This document shows positions 16,840 through 25,636 of a stretch of DNA of 30,301 bases, piece after piece. Source of the stretch: an uncultured Bacteroidales bacterium (GTDB lineage: Bacteria; Bacteroidota; Bacteroidia; Bacteroidales; F082); the NCBI GenBank assembly GCA_937926515.1, contig CALAZZ010000103.1:1-30301 (forward strand). The letters are read 5' to 3'. The position numbers were made by a program, and so were the translations under genes. The notes beneath the pieces were generated by a model. The model made no database searches. It was not told the DNA's origin and saw nothing but the letters and a program-made list of their open reading frames with translations. The first letter of the stretch is position 1; every line of letters begins with the position of its first letter.

Positions 16840-17672
16840 GGTTCATAAAATTTAAGTAGAACTTGTTTTTCTTCTGCATCCATATAGATCAAATTCGAGA
16901 TAAGCCAGCCCGAATTCATACCGGCCCGGTTGAAATACGAAACCTCAAAATACCAGTTTTCGATCTGGAAGATATGAAATTTCAACTGATCGATGGTATG
17001 AAACTTCATATTGCCTTTCTTAAGCTCATATATAAATAAAGTCAGGTAATCAGGCGAAAAATCTTTATAAGCATAATAATCAATAAATTCCGGTTTTTGA
17101 AATGCCTTGTGGATGTTCATAAAGTCCAGCTCATGACTCATAGGGTGCAAAAAATGTTTTTCTCCTTCCTGTGAATCTCCTTTAGGGAACAGACGGCTGA
17201 AGGCTGGGTAATACACATTGGTGAGCACCCATTTTGAGCCCAGATTTTCCTTTTCAATCATTAAGAACAAAATGATGTCCACCTCACGGCCATTATGAAT
17301 AAACTTGGTTGAAAGCTCAGCATACCATCTGCCATTTAAAAATTCCAGATAGGATTCATTTCCTTCAAGTGTCAGATCATCAATAAAATAATCACGTAAA
17401 GCACTTGATGTGCGGCGATTTTCCTGATCAAAAAGTAGTGGAAGTAGTTGGCGGCGCTTGTCAGTTTCACGATATTCAAGACTGTTTGGATGATACTTTT
17501 TCCCAAATTGATCCTCTTCATTATTGAACCGGCTGAAAAACTGACTTACCTGTTTGGTCATGGCATAAAGTTCAATCTCATCGATTTCAAATTGGCCGGC
17601 TGTTTTTGTTTGGCCAATAACCGATGAACAATGAAAACATATGAAAATCAGAAAAAAGGTGAATTGATTCAT
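16836..17672 (-). CDS. Secreted protein of unknown function
   Basis: I do not recognise this 278-residue protein. It begins with a signal peptide (MNQFTFFLIFICFHCSSVIG) followed by a soluble domain of mixed alpha/beta character. A notable segment near residues 155-185 contains FPKGDSQEG and HPMSHELDFMN. The frame can be extended upstream to a TTG at 17693. I reject that start because a perfect -7 promoter box (TATTTTTG) occupies 17691-17698 and because the ATG at 17672 begins the signal peptide cleanly. The stop overlaps the LRR gene start as ATGA, so the two proteins are probably made in fixed ratio and act in the same compartment. Confidence 0.7.
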   Translation of the reverse strand: MNQFTFFLIFICFHCSSVIGQTKTAGQFEIDEIELYAMTKQVSQFFSRFNNEEDQFGKKYHPNSLEYRETDKRRQLLPLLFDQENRRTSSALRDYFIDDLTLEGNESYLEFLNGRWYAELSTKFIHNGREVDIILFLMIEKENLGSKWVLTNVYYPAFSRLFPKGDSQEGEKHFLHPMSHELDFMNIHKAFQKPEFIDYYAYKDFSPDYLTLFIYELKKGNMKFHTIDQLKFHIFQIENWYFEVSYFNRAGMNSGWLISNLIYMDAEEKQVLLKFYEP

Positions 17673-17690
17673 GATGGAGCTTTCAATTGG

Positions 17691-17698
17691 CAAAAATA
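17691..17698 (-). promoter_or_regulatory. -7 box for the secreted protein pair
   Basis: The minus strand reads TATTTTTG, a full match to TAnnTTTG, with its last base 19 bases before the ATG at 17672. It predicts a short leader of about 15 bases and settles the start of the downstream gene at the ATG. No -33 TTTG at correct spacing was seen. Confidence 0.5.
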
Positions 17699-17901
17699 GT
17701 CAAGGGAGATTAATAACGTCATCTGAGTGGCTTATATTTTCATTCTGCAAAGATCATTTATTGAGTTTTGTAATGGAAATTTTAGCCATCATTGTTTAAG
17801 TTCGGCGCAGACACAGACAAAGGCTGTTTGTAGCACTACAGTTGGCTGTTAAAGGCCTTACATAGTAACACAACGTTGAAAAGGGTTTCGATAAAAAAGG
17901 T

Positions 17902-19437
17902 TTACAGCGGAATATTACCGTGCTTTTTAGGCGGATTGTTCTTCGACTTATTCTGAGTCATTTCCAGTGCCTGAATAAGTTTGATTCGTGTTTGTCGTGG
18001 ATAAATGATCTCATCAATATAACCAAGTGCCGCAGCCTTGTAAGGACTGGCAAAAGTTTTTCGATAATCATCGATGACTGTTTGACGTTCATTCTCATCG
18101 ATTTTGTTTTTATAGATGATATTCACAGCACCTTCAGGTCCCATCACGGCTATTTCTGCAGTTGGGTAGGCATAATTAATATCAGCACCGATATGCTTGC
18201 TCGACATCACATCGTATGCGCCTCCATAAGCTTTTCTGGTTATTACGGTGATCTTCTGTACGGTGGCTTCAGCAAAGGCATACAACAATTTTGCACCATG
18301 TTTGATGATCCCGCCAAACTCCTGTGTTGTTCCGGGTAAGAAGCCAGGAACATCAACAAAAGTAACGAGTGGAATGTTAAAAGCATCGCAAAAACGAACA
18401 AATCGTGCAGCTTTTATTGAGCTCTCAATATCAAGCACTCCGGCAAAGCTTGCAGGTTGATTGGCCACAACCCCAATCGGTTTGCCCCCCAGGCGTGCAA
18501 ACCCTATAATAATGTTTTTGGCGTTATACGGCTGGATTTCAAAAAAGTTGCCATCGTCAATCGTTTTGGATATGATATCGAGCATATCATAAGGTTTGTT
18601 GGGATCATCGGGGACGATGCTATCCAAGCTTTGCTCCTCACGGTAGATATTATCGGTACAAACCTTAACCGGCGGGTCTTCCATATTGTTTGATGGCAGG
18701 AATCCGATCAGTTCACGGAGCATCATCATGGCTTGCTCATCATCTTCGGCCATGAGGTGTGCTACACCGCTTTTGCTGTTGTGTGTCATAGCACCGCCCA
18801 GTTCCTCTTTGGTCACCTCTTCGTGTGTTACGGTCTTGATCACATCGGGCCCGGTGACAAACATATACGAAGTTTCCTTAACCATCATAATAAAATCGGT
18901 GATGGCCGGTGAATATACTGCGCCTCCGGCACAAGGCCCTAGTATGGCCGATATTTGTGGTATCACACCTGATGACATCACATTCCTGTAAAATATATCT
19001 GCATAGCCTCCCAGGCTTTCCACACCTTCTTGTATTCGGGCACCACCTGAATCGTTAAGCCCAATCACAGGGGCTCCCATACGCATTGCAAGGTCCATGA
19101 TCTTTACGATCTTATCGGCATTTGCGCGGCTGAGTGATCCTCCAAACACCGTGAAATCCTGCGCAAAAACATAAATGAGCCTGCCGTCTATTTTACCATA
19201 TCCGGTCACAACGCCATCACCGAGAATCTTTTGCTTGTCCATGCCAAAGTCCGTGGCGCGGTGGGTCATGAATTTATCAATTTCAACAAAAGTTTCAGGG
19301 TCCAACAGGTCATTGATACGTTCACGTGCTGTTTTGCGGCCTGCCGCATGCTGTTTCTTAATACGCTCTTCGCCACCGCCCAGCTCGGCAAGGTGGTTAT
19401 TTTCTTCCAGTAACTTAAATTTGTTTTCTTGTGACAT
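17902..19437 (-). CDS. Acyl-CoA carboxylase carboxyltransferase subunit, propionyl-CoA type
   Basis: This 511-residue protein is a carboxyltransferase of the PccB/MmdA family with both crotonase-like halves. Features include the GARIQEGVESLGGY block, GPCAGGAVYSPA in the N-terminal half, and VDVPGFLPGTTQEFGGIIKHGAK plus RKAYGGAYDVMSSKHIGAD in the C-terminal half. Asp409 in GGAYDVM corresponds to the Asp that favours propionyl-CoA over acetyl-CoA in Streptomyces PccB (Asp422); acetyl-preferring relatives have Ile there. It transfers CO2 from carboxybiotin to the acyl-CoA, probably giving methylmalonyl-CoA. The gene is the last of three in a leftward operon with its biotin carrier and biotin carboxylase. 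The presence of a biotin carboxylase argues against a sodium-pumping decarboxylase. Confidence 0.92.
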   Translation of the reverse strand: MSQENKFKLLEENNHLAELGGGEERIKKQHAAGRKTARERINDLLDPETFVEIDKFMTHRATDFGMDKQKILGDGVVTGYGKIDGRLIYVFAQDFTVFGGSLSRANADKIVKIMDLAMRMGAPVIGLNDSGGARIQEGVESLGGYADIFYRNVMSSGVIPQISAILGPCAGGAVYSPAITDFIMMVKETSYMFVTGPDVIKTVTHEEVTKEELGGAMTHNSKSGVAHLMAEDDEQAMMMLRELIGFLPSNNMEDPPVKVCTDNIYREEQSLDSIVPDDPNKPYDMLDIISKTIDDGNFFEIQPYNAKNIIIGFARLGGKPIGVVANQPASFAGVLDIESSIKAARFVRFCDAFNIPLVTFVDVPGFLPGTTQEFGGIIKHGAKLLYAFAEATVQKITVITRKAYGGAYDVMSSKHIGADINYAYPTAEIAVMGPEGAVNIIYKNKIDENERQTVIDDYRKTFASPYKAAALGYIDEIIYPRQTRIKLIQALEMTQNKSKNNPPKKHGNIPL

Positions 19438-19469
19438 GTTCTTATGGTTTAATGATATTCTCTGCCTGA

Positions 19470-19976
19470 TTATTCAATGATGATCATGGGCTGATCCCCG
19501 TTTACATTATCTCCCTCTTTAACAAGAATCTTCTTGATCACCCTGTCTTGCTTCACCTTATATTCACTTTCCATTTTCATAGCAGAAACGATTATTACTG
19601 TTTCACCTGCTTTGACTTGATCACCTTCTTCAACAAGTATTTTTACCACTTTGCCTGGCATGGGCGAACTGATATTGGCCTGATCTTCGCCTATATCCTG
19701 CCGGCGATTCATCTGGTACTTGGTTTCAGCATCTATAATCTCCACATCAAAAGTTTCGTAAAGTGTATTCACCGTATAGGCTTTGGCATTTTTCCCTGGC
19801 ACAAGCTCTACATTGAATGAGCGGTTATCCAGTATAATACTGTATACGCCTTCTTCCACCTCTGCAATATCCAGGTCAAATACTTTATTATCAAGGCTGA
19901 CTTGAATGCGGTCACCTTCGCGGCTTAGCAGTTCCACCGAGCTTGTACGGTCATTGATTTTGATTTCGTATGACAT
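19470..19976 (-). CDS. Biotin carboxyl carrier subunit of acyl-CoA carboxylase
   Basis: This 168-residue protein ends in a biotinyl domain (about residues 98-168). The attachment site is Lys134 in SAMKMES, preceded by SSPMPGKVVKILVEEGDQV and followed by LVKEGDNVNGDQP, as in biotin carriers of propionyl-CoA carboxylase and related complexes. The N-terminal 95 residues form a beta-rich region similar to the linker or BT-like domain that docks carrier to carboxylase. It lies between the biotin carboxylase gene (41-base gap) and the carboxyltransferase gene (32-base gap), which shows it serves this complex. Confidence 0.92.
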   Translation of the reverse strand: MSYEIKINDRTSSVELLSREGDRIQVSLDNKVFDLDIAEVEEGVYSIILDNRSFNVELVPGKNAKAYTVNTLYETFDVEIIDAETKYQMNRRQDIGEDQANISSPMPGKVVKILVEEGDQVKAGETVIIVSAMKMESEYKVKQDRVIKKILVKEGDNVNGDQPMIIIE

Positions 19977-20017
19977 GATTTTGATATTTAGATGGTTGTG
20001 ATTTTTTTATAAAAGAT

Positions 20018-21526
20018 TTACATCCGTAAGACAGCACGTTTACGTCCAAAGTCTTTCCAGTTATTGCCCAGCTCATTTCCCATATGTTGAGGCTGAAGCT
20101 TGCCAAGTTTGGTGATATAATCTACAAAAGCTGTGATGGCAGCTACGTCTTCACAACGATCGGTACAATTCTGCCTGGGTTGAAGGTATTTTTGATTTTC
20201 TTCAATAAAATGTGTATTGTACTTCCCTTCAATGAATGCAGGAACTTCGATGATCCGGCTCAGGTAGGGTATGCTGGTTTTAACTCCTGTAATCTTGTAT
20301 GCATACAATGCCCTTCTAAGGCGTGCGATGGCTTCTTTTCGGTTTGCTCCCCATACGATAAGCTTCGAGATCATCGGATCATAATATATAGGAATCTCAT
20401 AACCCACATAAACATATCCATCGTGCCTTACTCCCAGGCCAAGAGGTTCAGTAATATGCTTGATCATACCGGGCGAAGGCATAAAATTGTTGTCCGCATC
20501 CTCAGCATAGATTCTCACTTCGATGGCATGCCCATTTTGGCGAAGGTCTTGCTGCTTAAAAGACAACTCCATCCCATTGGCGATATTGATCTGTTCCCTG
20601 ACAAGGTCAACACCTACAACACGTTCCGTTATTGGATGTTCCACCTGCAGGCGGGTATTCATTTCCAGGAAATAGTAATTCAGGTTATCATCAACGATGA
20701 ACTCAATGGTGCCGGCACCGGCATAATCAACAGCCTGGGCAGCAGCGACTGCATCGGCCCCCATTTTCATCCGGACTTCAGGCGTCATAATAGGTGAGGG
20801 GGTTTCTTCTACTACCTTTTGGTGACGACGCTGTACAGAACATTCCCGCTCAAACAAGTGAACAGTGTTTCCATGTTTGTCTCCAAGCACCTGAAACTCG
20901 ATATGATGAGGTGATTCAATATACTTTTCTATATAAACAGCATCGTCACCGAAAGCCGATTTTGCTTCTGATCTGGCTGCACTTACGGAACTGATGATCT
21001 CTGATTCCTTTTTCACCAGCCGCATCCCTTTACCACCTCCTCCGGCACTGGCTTTAATCATTACAGGCAATCCGATCTCCTTGATTGTTTCAATGGCGGT
21101 CTTAATATCATGAATAGGTTCAGTGGTGCCGGGCACCACAGGCACACCCGCAGCAATCATGGTTTTTCGAGCCGTGATCTTATCGCCCATGGTTTCAATA
21201 GCATATGGCGAAGGACCGATAAAGATGATGCCTGCCTGTTCACATTCTTTGGCAAAGTGAGCATTCTCTGATAAAAATCCATAGCCCGGATGGATGGCAT
21301 CAGCACCTGATTTGACTGCCACATCAATAATTTTGTCAATGCGCAAATAGCTTTCTGAGGAAGGAGAAAGGCCAATAAAATAAGCCTCATCTGCATAGCG
21401 TACATGCATGGCTTTGCGGTCGGCTTCAGAATATACCGCAATGGTTTCAATTCCCATTTCGCGACAGCTACGCATCACACGCAAAGCGATCTCTCCACGG
21501 TTTGCAACAAGTACTTTTTTGATCAT
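20018..21526 (-). CDS. Biotin carboxylase subunit of acyl-CoA carboxylase
   Basis: This 502-residue ATP-grasp enzyme carboxylates biotin on the carrier protein using ATP and bicarbonate. It has the N-terminal KVLVANRGEIALRVMRS segment, GYGFLSENA (about residues 81-89), the ATP-loop KASAGGGGKGMR, the ERECSVQRRHQKVVEE block, and LEMNTRLQVEHPITE with the catalytic region. The C-terminal tail after about residue 445 is longer than in E. coli AccC (449 residues), as in propionyl-CoA carboxylase alpha chains and Bacteroidota forms. It heads the leftward three-gene operon. I saw no clear TAnnTTTG box in the 218-bp spacer on this strand. Confidence 0.95.
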   Translation of the reverse strand: MIKKVLVANRGEIALRVMRSCREMGIETIAVYSEADRKAMHVRYADEAYFIGLSPSSESYLRIDKIIDVAVKSGADAIHPGYGFLSENAHFAKECEQAGIIFIGPSPYAIETMGDKITARKTMIAAGVPVVPGTTEPIHDIKTAIETIKEIGLPVMIKASAGGGGKGMRLVKKESEIISSVSAARSEAKSAFGDDAVYIEKYIESPHHIEFQVLGDKHGNTVHLFERECSVQRRHQKVVEETPSPIMTPEVRMKMGADAVAAAQAVDYAGAGTIEFIVDDNLNYYFLEMNTRLQVEHPITERVVGVDLVREQINIANGMELSFKQQDLRQNGHAIEVRIYAEDADNNFMPSPGMIKHITEPLGLGVRHDGYVYVGYEIPIYYDPMISKLIVWGANRKEAIARLRRALYAYKITGVKTSIPYLSRIIEVPAFIEGKYNTHFIEENQKYLQPRQNCTDRCEDVAAITAFVDYITKLGKLQPQHMGNELGNNWKDFGRKRAVLRM

Positions 21527-21682
21527 GCTTAATGGATAAAGTTATTGTATTTCAATAAGTAGCACTCAATTCTTATGTTTAAAAGGCGGGTAAATATATA
21601 GAAATTCTCAAATATGAACTTTTTTTAAACCTTTATGTCACCTTGCCTCATTACTTGAGAATTTAATCCATTACAAGAATAT

Positions 21683-21714
21683 TTTGTGAATTGATCAGAT
21701 AAGTATTACTTTTG
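21683..21714 (+). promoter_or_regulatory. Promoter of prs (and probably rplY)
   Basis: TTTG at 21683-21686 is followed 20 bases later by TACTTTTG (21707-21714), then C. This is a near-ideal Bacteroidota promoter (-33 TTTG, -7 TAnnTTTG). Transcription should start around 21718-21720, leaving a leader of about 25 bases before the prs ATG. It is the best promoter seen in the window. Confidence 0.7.
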
Positions 21715-21744
21715 CGGCCAGATTAAACGAAACATCAAGCCATT

Positions 21745-22689
21745 ATGCCTGAAGCACTTGTTAGTATTTTTTCAGGAAGAGCAACCAGATACCTGGCCGA
21801 AAAGATTGCTGACTGCTATGGCTGTGCACTTGGAAACACAATTGTCACTGATTTTTCTGATGGCGAATTTCAACCTTCCTATGAAGAAAATGTCCGTGGG
21901 CGAGATGTGTTTTTAATTCAATCAACCTTTCCGCCTTCTGATAACCTGCTTGAACTGCTTATGCTGGCAGATGCGGCGCGCAGGGCCTCGGCGAGAAAGA
22001 TTATTGCAGTAATTCCTTATTTTGGATTTGCCAGGCAAGATCGTAAAGATAAACCCCGCGTCACCATTGCTGCTAAACTGATCGCCAATCTGTTAATCAC
22101 TGCCGGAGTAGACCGCATTATTACCATTGATTTGCATGCTGACCAGATACAGGGATTTTTCGATGTGCCGGTTGACCATGTTTATGCGTCAAATATTTTT
22201 CTTCCCTATATTGAGAGTCTCAAGTTACCCAATCTTACCATGGCATCACCTGATACCGGAGGCACGCGCCGCGCCGCTTCCTATGCCAAAATGCTGGGAA
22301 CCGGTTTTGTGATCTGTTATAAACAGAGGGCAAAGCCTAATGTGGTTGAAAATATGGCACTTATTGGAGATGTGGAAGGAAAAGATGTCATACTTATTGA
22401 TGATATCATCGATACGGCCGGCTCCATCACCAAGGCAGCAGAACTTATTATGGATGAGGGCGCCAGTAGTGTACGTGCTTTCTGTACCCATGCAGTTTTC
22501 TCGGGAAAGGCCTATGATCGATTAGAAAGTTCACCCTTTTCGGAGGTGGTGGTCACTGACACCATTCCCCTTCGGAAACAAAGCAGTAAAATAAAAGTAT
22601 TGTCAACAGCCGAATTGTTTGCTGAAGTGATCCACCGTGTGGAAAACTACCAATCAATCAGCTCGTTGTTCAAATTCTCAACTAAATAA
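21745..22689 (+). CDS. prs: Ribose-phosphate pyrophosphokinase (PRPP synthetase)
   Basis: This enzyme makes PRPP from ribose 5-phosphate and ATP for nucleotide, histidine and tryptophan synthesis. The 314-residue length is standard. Visible motifs are the N-terminal FSGRATRYLAEKIA and FSDGEF, the ATP-flexible-loop segment YFGFARQDRKDKPR, ITIDLHADQIQGFFDVPVDH, and the PRPP-binding loop VILIDDIIDTAGSI. The region that reads VASPDxGGxxRA in many homologues appears here as MASPDTGGTRRAASYAK. The start ATG follows a strong promoter by about 30 bases. It is 24 bases ahead of rplY, with which it is probably cotranscribed. Confidence 0.97.
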   Translation: MPEALVSIFSGRATRYLAEKIADCYGCALGNTIVTDFSDGEFQPSYEENVRGRDVFLIQSTFPPSDNLLELLMLADAARRASARKIIAVIPYFGFARQDRKDKPRVTIAAKLIANLLITAGVDRIITIDLHADQIQGFFDVPVDHVYASNIFLPYIESLKLPNLTMASPDTGGTRRAASYAKMLGTGFVICYKQRAKPNVVENMALIGDVEGKDVILIDDIIDTAGSITKAAELIMDEGASSVRAFCTHAVFSGKAYDRLESSPFSEVVVTDTIPLRKQSSKIKVLSTAELFAEVIHRVENYQSISSLFKFSTK

Positions 22690-22713
22690 ATCATTCATTA
22701 ACCGTTTTTTATT

Positions 22714-23346
22714 ATGAAAAAAGTATCATTGAGCGGTTCTCCAAGGGAGAACGTAGGGAAAAAAGATGCTAAAGAAGTCCGTAGCCAGGGTAAGGTACCT
22801 TGCGTTTTATATGGAGGCAAAGAGCAGGTTCATTTTAGTCTGGATGCCAGTGAATTTAAAACACTTCTTTTTACACCCGACACATTTTTAATTGAAATTA
22901 CCATTGATGGTAAAGTTCATCAGACCATATTGCAGGATATTCAATATCATCCTGTAAGCGATAAAGTATTGCATGCCGACTTTTTTGAAATTCAAAAAGG
23001 CAAGCCAATCACTGTTGCTTTACCGGTAGCCCTTACGGGAACCTCACCAGGTGTAATTCAAGGAGGAAAGATGAGGGTAAAAATAAGAAAACTTAAAGTA
23101 AAAGGCCTGCTTGATGACATTCCGGAAAAAATTGAGATCAGCATAAACAAACTCAAAATAGGACAGTCGGTAAAGGTGAAAGATGTTCAGCTGGAAAAGC
23201 TGAGCCTGGTTGATCCGGCAAGTGCAGTCATAGTTGATGTTAAAACGGCACGTGGTTTATCTGCCGAAGAGGAAGAGGCCGAAGAGGCAGAAGCCGCTAA
23301 AGAGGCCCAGACGGAAGAAGAAGGCACGGAAAAACCTCAGGAATAA
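22714..23346 (+). CDS. rplY: 50S ribosomal protein L25 (Ctc/TL5 family)
   Basis: L25 binds 5S rRNA in the large ribosomal subunit. This 210-residue form has an N-terminal L25 domain (about residues 1-95, with GKVPCVLYGG near 27-36), a C-terminal TL5-type domain (about 96-180), and an acidic Glu/Ala-rich tail. The two-domain Ctc/TL5 layout is typical outside enterobacteria. It follows prs by 24 bases, the common prs-rplY-pth order of many bacteria. A strong intrinsic terminator follows 29 bases after the stop codon. Confidence 0.96.
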   Translation: MKKVSLSGSPRENVGKKDAKEVRSQGKVPCVLYGGKEQVHFSLDASEFKTLLFTPDTFLIEITIDGKVHQTILQDIQYHPVSDKVLHADFFEIQKGKPITVALPVALTGTSPGVIQGGKMRVKIRKLKVKGLLDDIPEKIEISINKLKIGQSVKVKDVQLEKLSLVDPASAVIVDVKTARGLSAEEEEAEEAEAAKEAQTEEEGTEKPQE

Positions 23347-23375
23347 ATTATTCGTTCATAATTACGAAACAAACC

Positions 23376-23415
23376 AAAGGCAAGGAATGATCGTTCTTTG
23401 CCTTTTTCTATTTTT
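23376..23415 (+). terminator. Intrinsic terminator after rplY
   Basis: A 12-bp stem forms between 23376-23387 and 23394-23405 with one G-U pair and a 6-base loop. The T-rich tract TTTTTCTATTTTT begins in the last bases of the stem and runs to 23415. This should end the prs-rplY transcript before pth, which then needs its own promoter. Confidence 0.75.
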
Positions 23416-23431
23416 GTATGCCATTGCACAA

Positions 23432-23439
23432 TACCTTTG
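23432..23439 (+). promoter_or_regulatory. -7 box for pth
   Basis: TACCTTTG matches TAnnTTTG fully. It lies between the rplY terminator and pth, about 74 bases before the pth start. A TTTG at 23413-23416 precedes it, but only 15 bases away, which is shorter than the usual 19-21. Placement after a terminator supports it. Confidence 0.5.
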
Positions 23440-23512
23440 AAATTAAACACTGATTAAAAATATACTGGCAGCAAGATAATATAATCATTATTAGAACAAA
23501 ATTGATTTCACA

Positions 23513-24076
23513 GTGAAATTCCTGATTGCCGGACTTGGAAACATTGGAGCTGAATATGCGGGTACACGCCACAACATTGGTTTTGCGGTGGTGGATGCTT
23601 TATGTGAAGATCATTCAGCTGCATTTGAAACACGACGGCTTGCACAAAGAGCAACTACCAAGTATCGTGGCCGCACCCTCGTATGCATAAAGCCAACCAC
23701 TTATATGAATCTGAGTGGGAAAGCCATTCAGTATTGGTTACGACAAGAAAACATTCCACTTGAAAACCTGCTGGTGGTGGTGGATGATATTGCCTTGCCC
23801 CTGGGAATGCTACGCATGAAAACCAAGGGTGGGGATGCGGGCCATAACGGCCTTATTCACATTATTGAAACTTTGAACACCACCCAGTTTGCACGTTTAC
23901 GCTTTGGCATTGGTGATGATTTTCCCCGTGGCAGACAGTCAGATTATGTGCTTGGGACATGGACCAGGCAGGAAATTGATTTAATAAGCCCTCGTATCCC
24001 TGTGGCTGTAGAAATGATCAAAAGCTTTGTTACCATTGGACCCGAGCGCACTATGGGACAATATAACAATAAGTAA
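23513..24076 (+). CDS. pth: Peptidyl-tRNA hydrolase
   Basis: This enzyme releases peptides from stalled peptidyl-tRNA, recycling tRNA. The 187-residue protein matches the family in length. Key residues are visible: Asn10 in GLGNIG, catalytic His20 in TRHNIGF, Asn66 in TTYMNLSG, Asp92 in VVVDDIALPLG and Asn112 in DAGHNGLIHI. The start codon is GTG at 23513; the next residues KFLIAGLGN are the expected N-terminus, so no other start fits. It is separated from rplY by a terminator and its own -7 box. It converges with glyQS, with 35 bases between the two stop codons and no evident terminator in that gap. Confidence 0.97.
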   Translation: MKFLIAGLGNIGAEYAGTRHNIGFAVVDALCEDHSAAFETRRLAQRATTKYRGRTLVCIKPTTYMNLSGKAIQYWLRQENIPLENLLVVVDDIALPLGMLRMKTKGGDAGHNGLIHIIETLNTTQFARLRFGIGDDFPRGRQSDYVLGTWTRQEIDLISPRIPVAVEMIKSFVTIGPERTMGQYNNK

Positions 24077-24111
24077 TTAATTACCGGTCGAAAAGATTGT
24101 GAGTGGATGTA

Positions 24112-25632
24112 TTAAGAACGCAGTCTGTTGTGTAAAATGCCAGGCAATTCATGAATGTTTATTCTTTCCTGCATCATGCTGTCACGATCACGCAAAGTAA
24201 CTGTATTGTCTTCCAGGCTTTGATGGTCAACCGTTACACAATAGGGAGTCCCAATGGCATCATGACGGCGGTAACGACGTCCGATGGCATCTTTCTCTTC
24301 ATAATGACACATGTAATCAGGCTTGAGCGTGTCAAGTATTTCACGAGCCTTTTCGGGCAAACCGTCCTTTTTGACCAGGGGTAAAATTGCAACTTTGTAT
24401 GGTGCTAGTATGGCGGGTAGCTTGAGAACAACCCGCTCAGAGCCATCCTCCAGTTTTTCTTCATGATAGGCATGACTCAACATAGCCAGGAACATGCGAT
24501 CAAGCCCAATGGATGTTTCAACCACATAGGGAACGTAGCTCTCATTTATTTCAGGGTCAAAGTACTGGAGTTTCTTTCCAGAAAATTGCTGATGGGCAGC
24601 CAGGTCATAGTCTGTCCTTGAGTGGATACCCTCCAGTTCCCTGAATCCAAATGGAAATTCAAACTCGATATCAGCTGCGGCATTGGCATAATGTGCCAGC
24701 TTTTCGTGGTCGTGAAAGCGGTATTTTTGAGCCGGTATACCCAGCGAAAGGTGCCAATTCATACGTTCCTTTTTCCAGTAATCATACCACTTAAATTCTT
24801 CACCCGGGCGCACAAAAAACTGCATCTCCATCTGCTCAAACTCGCGCATACGAAAAATAAATTGCCTGGCAATGATCTCATTTCTAAAGGCTTTCCCGGT
24901 CTGGGCTATGCCAAACGGTATTTTCATCCTTCCTGACTTTTGTACATTCAGGTAATTCACAAAAATACCCTGAGCAGTTTCAGGTCTGAGAAAAATATGG
25001 CTGGCACCATCAGCTGTGGCACCTATTTGGGTTGAAAACATTAAGTTGAATTGGCGCACTTCGGTCCAGCTGCGTGATCCCGAGATCGGGCAAACAATTT
25101 CTAAGTCTTCGATAAGCTGCTTGATGGCCGACAGATCATTGTTGTCCATGGCGCCATACAAGCGCTTGCTAATATCAGCAATTTGTTCATTGTACCCTAA
25201 TACGCGTGGATGAGTTGAAATAAACTGTTCACGGTTAAAACTGTCGCCAAATCGTTTTTCAGCCTTTTCGATTTCCTTGTTGATCTTGCCTTCAATTTTC
25301 GCGAGGTGGTCTTCCACCAATACATCGGCACGGTAACGCTTTTTTGAATCCTTGTTATCGATGAGCGGATCATTGAAAGCATCAACATGGCCGGAGGCTT
25401 TCCATGTGGTGGGGTGCATAAAAATGGCTGAATCCAGTCCCACAATGTTTTCGTGCATTTGCACCATGGATTTCCACCAGTAGTTTCGGATGTTGTTTTT
25501 TAATTCTACACCATTTTGGCCATAGTCATAAACGGCACTCAGGCCATCGTATATCTCACTCGACTGAAAAACAAACCCATACTCCTTGGCATGAGCTATT
25601 ATCTTCTTAAAAAAATCTTCCTGATTTATCAT
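24112..25632 (-). CDS. glyQS: Glycyl-tRNA synthetase (single-chain, dimeric type)
   Basis: This class II synthetase charges tRNA-Gly. It is the single-chain alpha2 form (also called GlyS in some annotations), not the alpha/beta tetramer of E. coli. Its 506 residues fit the bacterial single-chain size. Visible landmarks are RPETAQG (216-222), the motif 2 region FRNEI (249-253) with RMREFEQME (261-269), motif 3 VVETSIGLDRMFLAML, and a C-terminal anticodon-binding domain beginning near LAPYKVAILPLVKK. The start MINQEDFFKKIIAHAKEYGF is normal. A perfect -7 box lies only 4 bases before the ATG, suggesting a leaderless or near-leaderless message. Confidence 0.96.
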   Translation of the reverse strand: MINQEDFFKKIIAHAKEYGFVFQSSEIYDGLSAVYDYGQNGVELKNNIRNYWWKSMVQMHENIVGLDSAIFMHPTTWKASGHVDAFNDPLIDNKDSKKRYRADVLVEDHLAKIEGKINKEIEKAEKRFGDSFNREQFISTHPRVLGYNEQIADISKRLYGAMDNNDLSAIKQLIEDLEIVCPISGSRSWTEVRQFNLMFSTQIGATADGASHIFLRPETAQGIFVNYLNVQKSGRMKIPFGIAQTGKAFRNEIIARQFIFRMREFEQMEMQFFVRPGEEFKWYDYWKKERMNWHLSLGIPAQKYRFHDHEKLAHYANAAADIEFEFPFGFRELEGIHSRTDYDLAAHQQFSGKKLQYFDPEINESYVPYVVETSIGLDRMFLAMLSHAYHEEKLEDGSERVVLKLPAILAPYKVAILPLVKKDGLPEKAREILDTLKPDYMCHYEEKDAIGRRYRRHDAIGTPYCVTVDHQSLEDNTVTLRDRDSMMQERINIHELPGILHNRLRS

Positions 25633-25636
25633 GGCG

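Noticed and set aside
17829..17840. Small inverted repeat TGTAG-CA-CTACA in the spacer after the carboxylase operon
   Set aside because: It is short, has no T-tract on either side, and no second copy was seen in the window.
18686..19480. Antisense frames of about 100 residues opposite the carboxyltransferase gene
   Set aside because: They are mirror frames of a strongly conserved gene and show no start context or family motif of their own.
23234..23440. A 68-residue rightward frame across the end of rplY
   Set aside because: It overlaps the Glu-rich rplY tail in another frame, runs through the terminator hairpin, and its Lys/Arg-rich start is a by-product of the GAA/GAG codons.
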